DNA from: Rhodospirillales bacterium
Lineage (GTDB): Bacteria; Pseudomonadota; Alphaproteobacteria; ATCC43930; CGMCC-115725
DNA: 64,000 bases
NCBI GenBank assembly: GCA_028288725.1
Contig: JAQGIC010000074.1
Span: forward strand, 1 to 64,000
Reading direction: 5' to 3'
The notes under the pieces were generated by a model. The model made no database searches. It was not told the origin of the DNA and was given only the letters and a program-made list of their open reading frames with translations. Shown in pieces: positions 9,246-17,461 of the stretch. The number at the start of each line of letters is the position of its first letter. Position 1 is the stretch's first letter. The translations under genes were made by a program, and so were the position numbers.

Positions 9246-9476
9246 TTAAGCGGTCACGGCCCATTGGACCTGGGTCGAGGCCGGGTCGTTGAAGCCGGCC
9301 TGCAAGGTGCGGGCGCGTGGATGGGCCGGCTTGCCCTGCTCGATCGGCTCGACGGGCATGAGGCGGGCGATCGGCTGGCCCGCCTTGACCACAATAATTT
9401 CCTCGCCTGCCGCCACATGCTCGACCAGGTCGGTCAGGTGCAGCTGGGCGTCGGCGAGCGCCAGAACGACGGTCAT
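9246..9476 (-). CDS. Phd/YefM-type antitoxin, apparently without a partner toxin
   Basis: A 76-residue protein with the Phd/YefM pattern: an N-terminal DNA-binding half (ALADAQLHLTDLVEHVAAGEEIIVVKAGQPIARLMPV) and a flexible C-terminal half that in this family wraps the toxin (PHPRART...). ATG 9476 gives the canonical MxxVxLADAQ start; upstream extensions are unrelated. Type II antitoxins normally precede a VapC or RelE/Doc toxin gene on the same strand, but the 100 bases downstream (below 9246) run into aroC on the other strand and no toxin is present on either side. It may be a solitary repressor or a relic. Confidence 0.8.
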   Translation of the reverse strand: MTVVLALADAQLHLTDLVEHVAAGEEIIVVKAGQPIARLMPVEPIEQGKPAHPRARTLQAGFNDPASTQVQWAVTA

Positions 9477-9681
9477 GGATAATCCTCCCGAGGGTTTTAA
9501 CCAAGAACACCCGATCCGGCAATCCGATCCCTGGCATTTTAGTCGGCCACCGTTACGGTCGGGCGATCGAGGCATAGGAGAACCATATCGCCGAGTCGGC
9601 CGAGGGTGGGGAGCGATGCTGACGGTCGCCGCGTTTGTGCTAGGGTCGCCCGAAATCAAACCGCGAGAGCGAGGAATTGGC

Positions 9682-10254
9682 ATGCCGCAACCCGACCGTA
9701 TCTCGGCCCTCGGCATCGGCGATCCGGCCGGGCTCGACGAAGATCTGCGCGCGATCTACGCGAAATGCGTCGAGAAGCTGGGCTTCGTGCCGAATGTGTT
9801 CCATGCCTATAGCTTGCGACCGGCCAAGCTGCGCAACTTCATCGCGATGTATAACGAGCTGATGCTGGCGCCCTCGGGGCTGAGCAAGCTGGAGCGCGAA
9901 ATGGTCGCGGTCACGGTCTCGTCCGCCAACCGCTGCTACTATTGCCTGGTCGCCCATGGCCAGGCCGTGCGCCGCCTGTCGGGCGATCCGCAGCTGGGCG
10001 AGATGATCGCGCTCAACTATCGGGTGGCTCCGCTCGACCGGCGGCAGCGCGCCATGCTGGATTTCGCGTGGAAACTGACGGTGACACCCCATCTGATCGA
10101 TGACGGGGACCGCGACGGGCTGCGCCGCGTGGCTTTAAGCGAGGAAGACATCTTCGATCTGGCCGAAACCGCCGCCTTCTTCAATCTGTCGAACCGCATG
10201 GCATCCGCGACCGACATGATGCCCAATCCCGAATATCACCAGCTCGATCGCTGA
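9682..10254 (+). CDS. Carboxymuconolactone decarboxylase / AhpD-like (peroxidase-related) protein
   Basis: A 190-residue protein of the AhpD superfamily. The core EREMVAVTVSSANRCYYCLVAHGQAVRR contains the C85-x2-C88 pair and H92 that form the thiol redox centre of AhpD-like hydroperoxidases. The N-terminal GLDEDLRAIYAKCVEKLGFVPNVFHAYSLRPAKL and C-terminal FFNLSNRMASATDMMPNPEYH blocks are typical of the 'uncharacterized peroxidase-related' subgroup. The ATG at 9682 follows a clear GAGGA ribosome binding site. A role in peroxide detoxification is inferred from the family. sppA follows after 24 bases. Confidence 0.85.
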   Translation: MPQPDRISALGIGDPAGLDEDLRAIYAKCVEKLGFVPNVFHAYSLRPAKLRNFIAMYNELMLAPSGLSKLEREMVAVTVSSANRCYYCLVAHGQAVRRLSGDPQLGEMIALNYRVAPLDRRQRAMLDFAWKLTVTPHLIDDGDRDGLRRVALSEEDIFDLAETAAFFNLSNRMASATDMMPNPEYHQLDR

Positions 10255-10278
10255 GCCTTTCCGACCAGGACCCCTTTC

Positions 10279-12060
10279 ATGCGCTTCTTCCTCTGGTTCT
10301 TCGCCGTGATCGGCGTGCTGGCCATCCTGATCGTTTCGGCCGGCGTCTATGCCAGCATCCATTTCAGCAGCAAGAAGCCCGAGATCGCCGATACGACGAT
10401 CCTGCGGTTCGATTTCGAGCGGCCGCAGACCGAGAAAGCGTCGGTCGGGCTGGCCGATGCGCTGCTGGGCGACCACAAGATCAGCTTTGCCGACACGATC
10501 GAGACGATCCGCCGCGCCGCCGACGACGGCCGCGTGCGCGGGCTGGTGGCGCGCACCGGTGCGGTGCCGCTGGGCCTGGGCCAGGTCCAGGAACTGCGCG
10601 ACGCGATCGCCGCCTTCCGCGCCAAGGGCAAGTTCGCCTATGCCTATGCCGAAACGTTCGGCGATCTGGGAGGCGGTACGCGCGCTTATTACCTATCGGC
10701 CGCCTTCGACGAGATCTGGCTGCAGCCGGTCGGTTCGGTCGGATTGACCGGCGTCGGCGCCGAACTGCCGTTCTTCAAGGGCACGCTCGACAAGCTGGGC
10801 GTCACCGCCGCGTTCGATCGGCGCGCCGAATATAAATCGGCCGAAACCCAGATGACCGAGACCCGGCTGCCCGACACCGACCGCGAGGCCTTCACCGGCC
10901 TGGTCAAATCGGTATTCGACCAGACCGCCGACGGCATCGCGCAGGACCGGAAGCTAGCCGGCGCCGACGTCCGCACGCTGATCGACAACGGCCCCTATCC
11001 AGGCGACGAGGCGCTGTCCAAGCATCTGATCGACCATATCGGCTATGCCGACGAAGCCATGGACGCCGCCCGCAAGAAGGCGGGTTCGGGCGTCAAGATC
11101 CTGACCGGCCCGCAATATCTGGACGCGATCAAGGTGGGCGCGCCGACCGGAGACGTCATCGCGCTGCTGCGCGCGGTCGGCGAAATCCGCAGCGGGCGCA
11201 GCCCGAGCGGCCCGGCCGGCGATAGCGACGGCGTCGCGGCCGACGATTTGGTCAAGGCGATCGGCGACGCGGCCCGCGACAGCTCGGTCAAGGCGATCGT
11301 GCTGCGCATCGACAGCCCGGGCGGCTCCGCCATCGCGTCGGAAACGATCTGGCGCGCCCTGAAGCGCGCCCATGACGGCGGCAAGCCGGTGATGGTCAGC
11401 ATGGGCGATACGGCCGCATCCGGCGGCTATTACATCGCCGCACCCGCCGACAAGATCGTAGCGGAGCCCGGCACACTGACCGGCTCGATCGGCGTGTTCA
11501 GCGGCAAGCTGGTCACGACCGGCCTATGGGACAAGATCGGCGTCAGCTGGGACGAGGTGAGCCAGGGCAAGAATGCCGGCATCGACAGCATGCTGCATGA
11601 CTACACCCCCGAACAGCACGCGCGCTTCGAGCATTCGCTGGACGAGGTCTACCGGGCCTTCATCGCCCATGTCGCCGACGGCAGGAAGCTGGATCCGGCC
11701 AAGGTCGAGGCCATCGCCAAGGGCCGCGTCTGGACCGGCGCCCAGGGCAAGGAGAACGGTTTGGTCGACGCGCTGGGCGGGCTGGACGTCGCGGTCAAGC
11801 TGGCCAAGGACGCCGCCCATATCGCCGCCGATCAGCCGGTGACGCTCCGCGCCTATCCGCAGCCGCGCTCGCCGATCCAGCAGATCATGGCCGGGCTGTC
11901 GGGCGAGGACGACGAAACCGGCGGCAGCATGGTCGGCGTCTCGCTGGGCCGGCTCGCAGCACTCGCACCGCTGCTGCGGCAGCTCGATGTCGTGTCCCGG
12001 GCCGCGGGTAAGACCGGCGGGGCGCGCGCCACGATGCAGCCGGTCGAGCTGACGCGCTGA
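10279..12060 (+). CDS. sppA: Signal peptide peptidase SppA, 67-kDa type
   Basis: An inner-membrane serine protease that degrades cleaved signal peptides. The 593-residue protein has one N-terminal membrane anchor (residues ~4-27) and the duplicated S49 architecture of the long SppA form. The Ser-Lys dyad is visible: K186 in RRAEYKSAETQMTE (N-terminal half) and S381 in GDTAASGGYYIAAPADKI (C-terminal half), as in E. coli SppA. IVLRIDSPGGSAIASE is the second-repeat signature. The stop codon overlaps the next start as TGATG, so the glycosylase gene downstream is probably translationally coupled. Confidence 0.93.
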   Translation: MRFFLWFFAVIGVLAILIVSAGVYASIHFSSKKPEIADTTILRFDFERPQTEKASVGLADALLGDHKISFADTIETIRRAADDGRVRGLVARTGAVPLGLGQVQELRDAIAAFRAKGKFAYAYAETFGDLGGGTRAYYLSAAFDEIWLQPVGSVGLTGVGAELPFFKGTLDKLGVTAAFDRRAEYKSAETQMTETRLPDTDREAFTGLVKSVFDQTADGIAQDRKLAGADVRTLIDNGPYPGDEALSKHLIDHIGYADEAMDAARKKAGSGVKILTGPQYLDAIKVGAPTGDVIALLRAVGEIRSGRSPSGPAGDSDGVAADDLVKAIGDAARDSSVKAIVLRIDSPGGSAIASETIWRALKRAHDGGKPVMVSMGDTAASGGYYIAAPADKIVAEPGTLTGSIGVFSGKLVTTGLWDKIGVSWDEVSQGKNAGIDSMLHDYTPEQHARFEHSLDEVYRAFIAHVADGRKLDPAKVEAIAKGRVWTGAQGKENGLVDALGGLDVAVKLAKDAAHIAADQPVTLRAYPQPRSPIQQIMAGLSGEDDETGGSMVGVSLGRLAALAPLLRQLDVVSRAAGKTGGARATMQPVELTR

Positions 12061-12725
12061 TGGTCCCGTTCGAACCGATCCTGGCCCGCGCGCTTGAACG
12101 CCACGGCCAGGCCGACGTGACGGCGCACCTGCCCGCGGTCAAGAATGCCGCCGAACTGGCCGCCGTGCCGGACGACCGCTACCTGTCACTGCTGTGCCTC
12201 CGGGTGTTTCGGGCCGGGATCAAGCATTCGGTCGTGGACCAGAAATGGCCGGCGTTCGAGGCCGCGTTCCACGGCTTCGAGCCCCACGCCGTCGCCGCCA
12301 TGACCGAGGAGGACCTGGAGGCGCTGATGAGCGACAGCGGCCTGATCCGCCATTGGGGCAAGCTGAAGTCGGTGCCGCCCAATGGCGCGGCCTTGCGGAC
12401 GATCTCGGACGAGGCGGGCGGTTTCGGGCGCTGGCTCGCGTCCTGGCCGGCCGACCGGACGCTGGAGCTGTGGGATGCGCTCGCCAAGCGCTTCAAGATG
12501 CTGGGCGGCGATTCGGCGCCGCGCTTCCTGCGCATGGCCGGGCGCGACAGCTTCATCTTCAGCCCGTCGGTCGAGGCGGCGTTGAAGCTCTGGGGCGTGA
12601 GCGACGGCGGCAGGGGCAAGGCGGCCCGCGCCCAGGCCGCCGCCCAGTTCACCGAATGGGCCCGCACGACCGGCCGGCCGCTCGCCCACCTGTCGATGAT
12701 CCTGGCCTATTCGGTGCCGGAGTAG
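12060..12725 (+). CDS. DNA-3-methyladenine glycosylase I family protein
   Basis: A 221-residue protein of the Tag/HhH-GPD-like family. Recognisable stretches are DDRYLSLLCLRVFRAGIKHSVVDQKWPAFEAAFHGFEPHAVAAMTEEDLEALMSDSGLIRHWGKL and the later FKMLGGDSAPRFLRMAGRDSFIFSPSVEAALK. Tag enzymes excise 3-methyladenine from alkylated DNA; this is a divergent branch and lacks the Cys/His zinc-site pattern I would expect in E. coli Tag, so I leave the symbol blank. The start codon shares one base with the sppA stop (TGATG). Confidence 0.75.
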   Translation: MVPFEPILARALERHGQADVTAHLPAVKNAAELAAVPDDRYLSLLCLRVFRAGIKHSVVDQKWPAFEAAFHGFEPHAVAAMTEEDLEALMSDSGLIRHWGKLKSVPPNGAALRTISDEAGGFGRWLASWPADRTLELWDALAKRFKMLGGDSAPRFLRMAGRDSFIFSPSVEAALKLWGVSDGGRGKAARAQAAAQFTEWARTTGRPLAHLSMILAYSVPE

Positions 12726-12798
12726 GTCTCATGGCGCGAAGCTTGGCATCATGACAGGGCCATTGAGGCCCCGCGTAGCGAGCCAAGCCCGCGGATTG

Positions 12799-12824
12799 TC
12801 GGCAAAGGCTTCGGCCTTTGCCGA
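12799..12824. terminator. Hairpin with an 11-bp perfect stem and TTCG loop
   Basis: The arms 12799-12809 (TCGGCAAAGGC) and 12814-12824 pair perfectly around a C(TTCG)G tetraloop, the most stable RNA loop known. It lies between the convergent glycosylase and oligopeptidase genes, where a shared terminator is expected. No long T-run follows on either strand, so termination efficiency is uncertain. Nothing else is evident in 12726-12876. Confidence 0.65.
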
Positions 12825-12876
12825 TGGGCGCCCGGCGCCTGAGGGCGTCACATAACAGAGAGATAAGCGGGCCTGG

Positions 12877-14940
12877 CTAGGTCCGCTTATCGAACGCGTC
12901 GATCACGAATGCGTATTCCTCGGCCACCTCGGTCAGCCGATCGAAGCGGCCGGACTTGCCGCCATGGCCGGCGCCCATGTTGGTCTTGGACACCAGCACA
13001 TTACCGTCGGTCTTGAGCGCGCGCAGCTTCGCCGCCCATTTCGCCGGTTCCCAATAGGTCACGCGCGGATCGTTCAACCCGGCGGTGATCATCAGCGGCG
13101 GATAGGGTTTGGCGGCCACCTGATCGTAAGGCGAATAGGACCGGATGAAGTCGAACGCCGCCTTGTCGGTGATCGGATTGCCCCATTCCGGCCATTCCGG
13201 CGGGGTCAACGGCAGGGTCGCGTCCTGCATGGTGTTGAGCGCGTCGACGAAGGGCACATGGGCGACGACGGCGCGCCACAGCGCCGGCGCGTCATTGACG
13301 ATGACGCCCATCAGCTGCCCGCCGGCCGACCCGCCCGAGGCCGAAATGCCGCCCGGGGCCGCGTAGCCTTGCTCGACCAGGAAGCGAGCCGCGTCGATGA
13401 AGTCGTTGAAGGTATTGGTGCGCCGGTCGAGCTTGCCGGCCTCGTACCAGCCATAGCCCAGCTCGTCGCCGCCACGGATATGGGCGATGGCATAGGCGAA
13501 GCCGCGATCCAGCAGCGACACGCGCGCCGAGGAAAAGCTGGGTGACATGCCGAGGCCATAGGCGCCATAGCCGTAGAGATGCAGCGGCTTGCCCCGACCC
13601 TTCGCCCAGCCTTTGCGGTAGACCAGCGAGATCGGCACCAGCACGCCGTCGCGCGCCGGCGCCATCAGCCGCTCGGTGACATAGTCGGCCGGATCGTAGC
13701 CGGACGGGATTTCCTGGACCTTGAGCACGGTCAGGGTCCGGTCGGCCACGGCATATTCATAGGTCGTGGCCGGCGTCGCCATCGAGGAATATTCCAGCCG
13801 GATCCGGACCGGGTCGATCGCCGGATTGTTGCCGAGCCCGGCCTGGTAGGCGGCCTCCGGAAACGCGACCGCCTGCTCGATGCCGTCGGCATGGCGCAGG
13901 ACGATCTGGTCCAGGCCGGCGTGGCGTTCCTCCAGCACCAGGAAGCGCTGGAACGCGGTCAAGCCGCGGATGTAGCGCGCGTCGCCACCGGCGATCAGCT
14001 CGACCCAATGCTCCGGCTCCGGCCGGTCGAGCGTCGCACGGACCACGCGGAAATTCTTATGGGTGTCGTTGACCCGGAGATAGAGCGCGCCGCCGCCATG
14101 ATCGGGGTGATATTCGCGGCCGGTCAGGCGCGGGGCGATCAGGCGCTGGACCGCGAACACGTCGGCGGCCGGCACGAAGCGGACCTCGCTGGTCACATGA
14201 TCGCCAGTGATCAGGAAGATCACCTCGCGGCTCTGGGACTTTCCGACGCCGACGCGGAAGCCCTCGTCGGCCTCCTCATAGAGCACGCGGTCGCTCGTCA
14301 CCGGCCGGCCCAGCACATGGGCGCGGATCTGGTAGGGCCGCCAGGACTGATTGACCACGCTATAGAGCAGCACCCGCCCGTCGGCCGACCAGACCGGCTG
14401 GCCGATCGTCTCCGGGATTTCGACCGGCAGCAGCTCGCCGGTGCCCAAGTCCTTGATGCGCAGCGTGAAGCGTTCCGAGCCATTGTCGTCGGCGCTGTAG
14501 GCGAGCAGCGTGCCGTCCGGGCTGACCGAGAAGCCGCTCAGGCGAAAGAAGCCCTTGCCCTCGGCCAGCGCCGGCTCGTCCAGCAGCAGTTCTTCCGGCC
14601 CGCCGCCCGTCGGGCGGCGATACCATTTGCGATATTGCCCGCCGGTCTCGAACCGCCACTGATAGAGGAAGCCGCCGTCCTCGACCGGAACCGAAGCATC
14701 GTCTTCCTTGATGCGGCCCTTCATCTCGGCGAACAGCGTGTCGACCAGCGGTTCCAGCGGCCGCATGATCGTACGGAAATAATCGTTCTCCGCCTCGAGA
14801 TGGGCCAGGATTTCGGGGTCATCGACCGTCGGATATTTCGGGTCGCGCAGCCAATGGTACGGATCCTCGATCGTGACGCCGTGCCTTGTGTAGCTGTGGG
14901 GTTTCAGGGTGGCGACGGGCGGAACGGGACGATCGGACAT
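12877..14940 (-). CDS. ptrB: Oligopeptidase B (S9A family)
   Basis: A 687-residue cytosolic prolyl-oligopeptidase-family serine peptidase; oligopeptidase B cleaves short peptides after Arg/Lys. The N-terminal IEDPYHWLRDPKYP and the beta-propeller half are followed by the alpha/beta-hydrolase domain (LYGYGAYGLGMSPSFSSARVSLLDRGFAYAIAHIRGGDELGYGWYEAGKL). The triad is in place: S538 in SGGSAGGQLMG, D624 in AGLNDPRVTYWEPAKW and H659 in GHGGKSGRFD. Length matches the family. The next gene in the same direction (15888-14956) ends 15 bases before this start, so they may be cotranscribed. Confidence 0.93.
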   Translation of the reverse strand: MSDRPVPPVATLKPHSYTRHGVTIEDPYHWLRDPKYPTVDDPEILAHLEAENDYFRTIMRPLEPLVDTLFAEMKGRIKEDDASVPVEDGGFLYQWRFETGGQYRKWYRRPTGGGPEELLLDEPALAEGKGFFRLSGFSVSPDGTLLAYSADDNGSERFTLRIKDLGTGELLPVEIPETIGQPVWSADGRVLLYSVVNQSWRPYQIRAHVLGRPVTSDRVLYEEADEGFRVGVGKSQSREVIFLITGDHVTSEVRFVPAADVFAVQRLIAPRLTGREYHPDHGGGALYLRVNDTHKNFRVVRATLDRPEPEHWVELIAGGDARYIRGLTAFQRFLVLEERHAGLDQIVLRHADGIEQAVAFPEAAYQAGLGNNPAIDPVRIRLEYSSMATPATTYEYAVADRTLTVLKVQEIPSGYDPADYVTERLMAPARDGVLVPISLVYRKGWAKGRGKPLHLYGYGAYGLGMSPSFSSARVSLLDRGFAYAIAHIRGGDELGYGWYEAGKLDRRTNTFNDFIDAARFLVEQGYAAPGGISASGGSAGGQLMGVIVNDAPALWRAVVAHVPFVDALNTMQDATLPLTPPEWPEWGNPITDKAAFDFIRSYSPYDQVAAKPYPPLMITAGLNDPRVTYWEPAKWAAKLRALKTDGNVLVSKTNMGAGHGGKSGRFDRLTEVAEEYAFVIDAFDKRT

Positions 14941-14955
14941 GGCAGGCGCGCACTC

Positions 14956-15888
14956 TCAAACGACGGGAGGCGGCACTTTAGCGAGGATCGAGCGGAAACG
15001 GAAAGGGTGCCGCGTCGCGGGCAAGGTCATCGCCGCGACGCCGATCAGCACCAGCACCAGGCCCCCGGCGGTCTGCCAGCCGGGCAGCTCGCCCAGGAAC
15101 AGGATGCCGATCGCGACCGACACGGCCGCGCGCAGATAGGCGACGCTGGCGGTGCCGATCGAGCCCAACGATCCGAGCAGCCGGAAATAGACGACGAAGG
15201 CGCCGGCGGTCGAGCAGGTACCGAGGATGACCAAGGCGAGAATGGATTCGGTCGACGGCAGCGGCAGCGTCCAGGGCCGATCGATCAGCAGCGCCGCCGG
15301 CACCATGACCAGGGCCGAGACCGCGGTCGAGCCGGCGGCCGGCACGATCGCCGGCAAGCCGGCGAAATTCCGGCCGAACAGCACGGCGACCGCATAGCAG
15401 AGCGTGGCCGCGACGATCGCCGCCTGGGCCGGCACCTCGCCGCTGAGGCCGGCCCCGAGCGCGCCCGGCCCGACGATGGCGACGATGCCGGCCAGTCCCA
15501 ACAGCGTGCCGCCGAGCTGGCGCAGGCTCGCCGGTTCCCCGCGCGTCCAGATCCGGGCGAACAGGAAGGCGAAGATCGGCGTGGTCGAATTCAGCACGCC
15601 GGCGAGACCGCTGTCGATCCGCTGCTCGCCCCAGGCGATCAGGCTGAACGGCAGGATGCCGTTCATCGCCGCCTGAATGGCGAAGCGCCGCCAGATCAGC
15701 GGCGAGCGCGGCAGGGCGGCACTCTGGCGCGCCATGACCAGTTGCAGCAGGACGGTCGCGATCGTGACGCGGACGGCCACGAGCGTCAGCGGCGGGATCG
15801 TCTCGACCGCGACGCGGATCAAGGCATAAGAGGCACCCCAGAGCAGGGACAGCAGCAGGAGCAGGGCGAGATCGGTGCGGCGGGACAT
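14956..15888 (-). CDS. DMT-superfamily (EamA) exporter
   Basis: A 310-residue inner-membrane transporter with about ten hydrophobic segments arranged as two EamA repeats. Typical stretches are LLLLLSLLWGASYALIRVAVETIPPLTLVAVRV near the start and GIVAIVGPGALGAGLSGEVPAQAAIVAATLCYAVAVLFGRNF in the middle. EamA proteins export amino acids or metabolites; the substrate is unknown. I start at ATG 15888, which has GGAG 8 bases upstream; a TTG seven codons earlier lacks such support. An ArsR-family gene is divergently placed 130 bases away and may regulate it. Confidence 0.87.
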   Translation of the reverse strand: MSRRTDLALLLLLSLLWGASYALIRVAVETIPPLTLVAVRVTIATVLLQLVMARQSAALPRSPLIWRRFAIQAAMNGILPFSLIAWGEQRIDSGLAGVLNSTTPIFAFLFARIWTRGEPASLRQLGGTLLGLAGIVAIVGPGALGAGLSGEVPAQAAIVAATLCYAVAVLFGRNFAGLPAIVPAAGSTAVSALVMVPAALLIDRPWTLPLPSTESILALVILGTCSTAGAFVVYFRLLGSLGSIGTASVAYLRAAVSVAIGILFLGELPGWQTAGGLVLVLIGVAAMTLPATRHPFRFRSILAKVPPPVV

Positions 15889-16018
15889 CGGGCGGCTCCG
15901 GAACGGCAAGGACCGCCGAACCTGTCACCTTCCGTCCCGATCCGTCCCCTCGAATGCTTCGTTCCCGCACGAAGCATCCTCGCTTGTCTCCGGCCGCGGC
16001 CCCGCCCATCATCGGACC

Positions 16019-16735
16019 ATGATCGCCGCCGCAAACCTTGCCGAAGTCGCCGCCCTGGTCGGCGATCCCGCCCGCGCCAACATGCTGGCCGCCTTGATGG
16101 ACGGCCGCGCGCTGACCGCGTCGGAACTGGCCTTCATGGCGCGGATCACGCCGCAGACGGCGAGCGCGCATCTGGCCAAGCTGACCCAGTCGCATCTGCT
16201 GTCCGTCGCCAAACAGGGCCGGCACCGCTATTTCCGGCTGGCCTCGCCGCTGGTCGGCCGGATGCTGGAAGGCATCATGGCGGTCGCCGCGATCGAGGCG
16301 CCGCAGCGCTATCGGCCGGCATCGCCCAAGGACGCCGCCCTGCGCCAGGCCCGAACCTGCTACGACCATCTGGCCGGCCGGGTCGGGGTCGCGCTGGCCG
16401 ACGCGCTGACCGCCAGGGGCCATGTCATCCTCGGCGAGGACGGCGGCAGCGTGACCGACGGCGGTGCGGCGTTTTTCCGCGGCATCGGCATCGATCTTTC
16501 GCCCGATCGGCCGCGTCAGCGCTGCTTTTGCCGGCCGTGCCTGGATTGGAGCGAGCGGCGCCCACATCTGGCCGGCGCGCTGGGCGCCGCCCTCGCCGCC
16601 ACCGCGTTCGAGCAGGGCTGGATCGAACGGCTGCGCGATACCCGCGCCGTCGCGGTCACCGAACCGGGCGAGGCGGCGATGACCGCGCTGTTCGGCCCGC
16701 TGATGGCGGCCGCATTTTTACCGATTGAAAATTAG
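16019..16735 (+). CDS. ArsR-family winged-helix transcriptional regulator
   Basis: A 238-residue regulator. Residues ~5-85 form an ArsR winged helix (EVAALVGDPARANMLAALMDGRALTASELAFMARITPQTASAHLAKLTQSHLLSVAKQGRHRYFRLA). The C-terminal ~150 residues contain RQRCFCRPCLDWSERRPHLAGALGAALAATAFEQGWIER, a block found in the longer ArsR proteins that accompany transporters; its clustered cysteines (C-F-C-x2-C) could bind metal or sense thiol chemistry. It is divergent from the DMT exporter at 15888. I start at ATG 16019, which gives the usual ArsR N-terminus. Confidence 0.85.
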   Translation: MIAAANLAEVAALVGDPARANMLAALMDGRALTASELAFMARITPQTASAHLAKLTQSHLLSVAKQGRHRYFRLASPLVGRMLEGIMAVAAIEAPQRYRPASPKDAALRQARTCYDHLAGRVGVALADALTARGHVILGEDGGSVTDGGAAFFRGIGIDLSPDRPRQRCFCRPCLDWSERRPHLAGALGAALAATAFEQGWIERLRDTRAVAVTEPGEAAMTALFGPLMAAAFLPIEN

Positions 16736-16740
16736 ACAGG

Positions 16741-16799
16741 CTCAACCGGCACAGGCAAAATCGGAACACATCCAGTCCGATATTCCCTGTGAGGTTGAG
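16741..16799 (+). promoter_or_regulatory. Long nested stem-loop covering the ribosome binding site of the next gene
   Basis: CTCAACCGGCACAGG (16741-16755) pairs with CCTGTGAGGTTGAG (16786-16799) apart from one bulged position, and an inner dyad ATCGGA/TCCGAT (16760-16765 with 16777-16782) extends the stem. The 3' arm contains the GAGG Shine-Dalgarno-like bases just before ATG 16802. It could be the terminator of the ArsR gene, a translational switch, or both. Confidence 0.5.
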
Positions 16800-16801
16800 A
16801 C

Positions 16802-17461
16802 ATGGTCGATACGGCACTTTTCCCGGCGATGCGGGCGGCGATCCGGCAGAACGAACTGGGCAACGCCTCGCCCTATCGCCTGTCCTATGCGCGCCTCGGC
16901 CAGAGCGGCGCCAGCTTCGGCATCTTCCAGGGCGACACCAACGTCAACCCGCTGGCCCGTTCGACCTTGAGCGAGGTGCTGAACGCGGCCGGTATCGCCG
17001 ATGCGATCGTCGGCGGCATCCTGGCGGCGGTCAGCCGGCCGTTGCCCGAGGGGTGCCCGCTATCGCCGGCCGACACGGCTTTGGCCGATGGCGCGCTCGC
17101 CGCCCCCTTCGGTCAGGCGATCGTCGATCGGATGGACGACCAGCTGATGCAGACCGTGCTGAATGGCATCGACAGCTGCCTCGCGGCCAGCGGCGCGCGC
17201 CCGATCGACCCCGTGGCGCAACTCTATCTGGCGCTGTGGATCAACATGACCGGCGCGCCGACCACGCTCGCCAAATGGCTGGGTGGCACGACCGAGGCCG
17301 GGCTGGCGCCGCCCGACGGCGCGACGGTGAGTGCCGCGGACCTGGAGAATTATCTCCAGGCCAGTGCTTATTTCCGCGAAAACCCCCGGAATTTCGCCCA
17401 TATGCAGGCTTCGGTCGCCGCCGGCACGGTGCTGTTGCCGACGGTCGAGGCGGCCGTCTAG
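16802..17461 (+). CDS. Conserved hypothetical protein, possibly lysozyme-like
   Basis: A 219-residue soluble protein with no signal peptide or membrane segment. The N-terminal stretch RQNELGNASPYRLSYARLGQSGASFGIFQGDTNVN has the spacing of acidic and glycine residues (E18, D45) seen in lysozyme/chitosanase-like folds, and LYLALWINMTGAPTTLAKWLGG looks like a buried helix of such a fold. I do not recognise a characterised homologue, so a muralytic role is only a guess. Its stop codon TAG is the same CTAG tetranucleotide (17458-17461) used in reverse by the convergent aldo/keto reductase. Confidence 0.6.
   Translation: MVDTALFPAMRAAIRQNELGNASPYRLSYARLGQSGASFGIFQGDTNVNPLARSTLSEVLNAAGIADAIVGGILAAVSRPLPEGCPLSPADTALADGALAAPFGQAIVDRMDDQLMQTVLNGIDSCLAASGARPIDPVAQLYLALWINMTGAPTTLAKWLGGTTEAGLAPPDGATVSAADLENYLQASAYFRENPRNFAHMQASVAAGTVLLPTVEAAV

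Noticed and set aside
13579-16728. A very long plus-strand open frame of over 1000 codons
   Set aside because: It runs antisense to oligopeptidase B and the DMT exporter, has Arg/Asp/Gln-rich low-complexity translation typical of shadow frames in G+C-rich DNA, and has no ribosome binding site.
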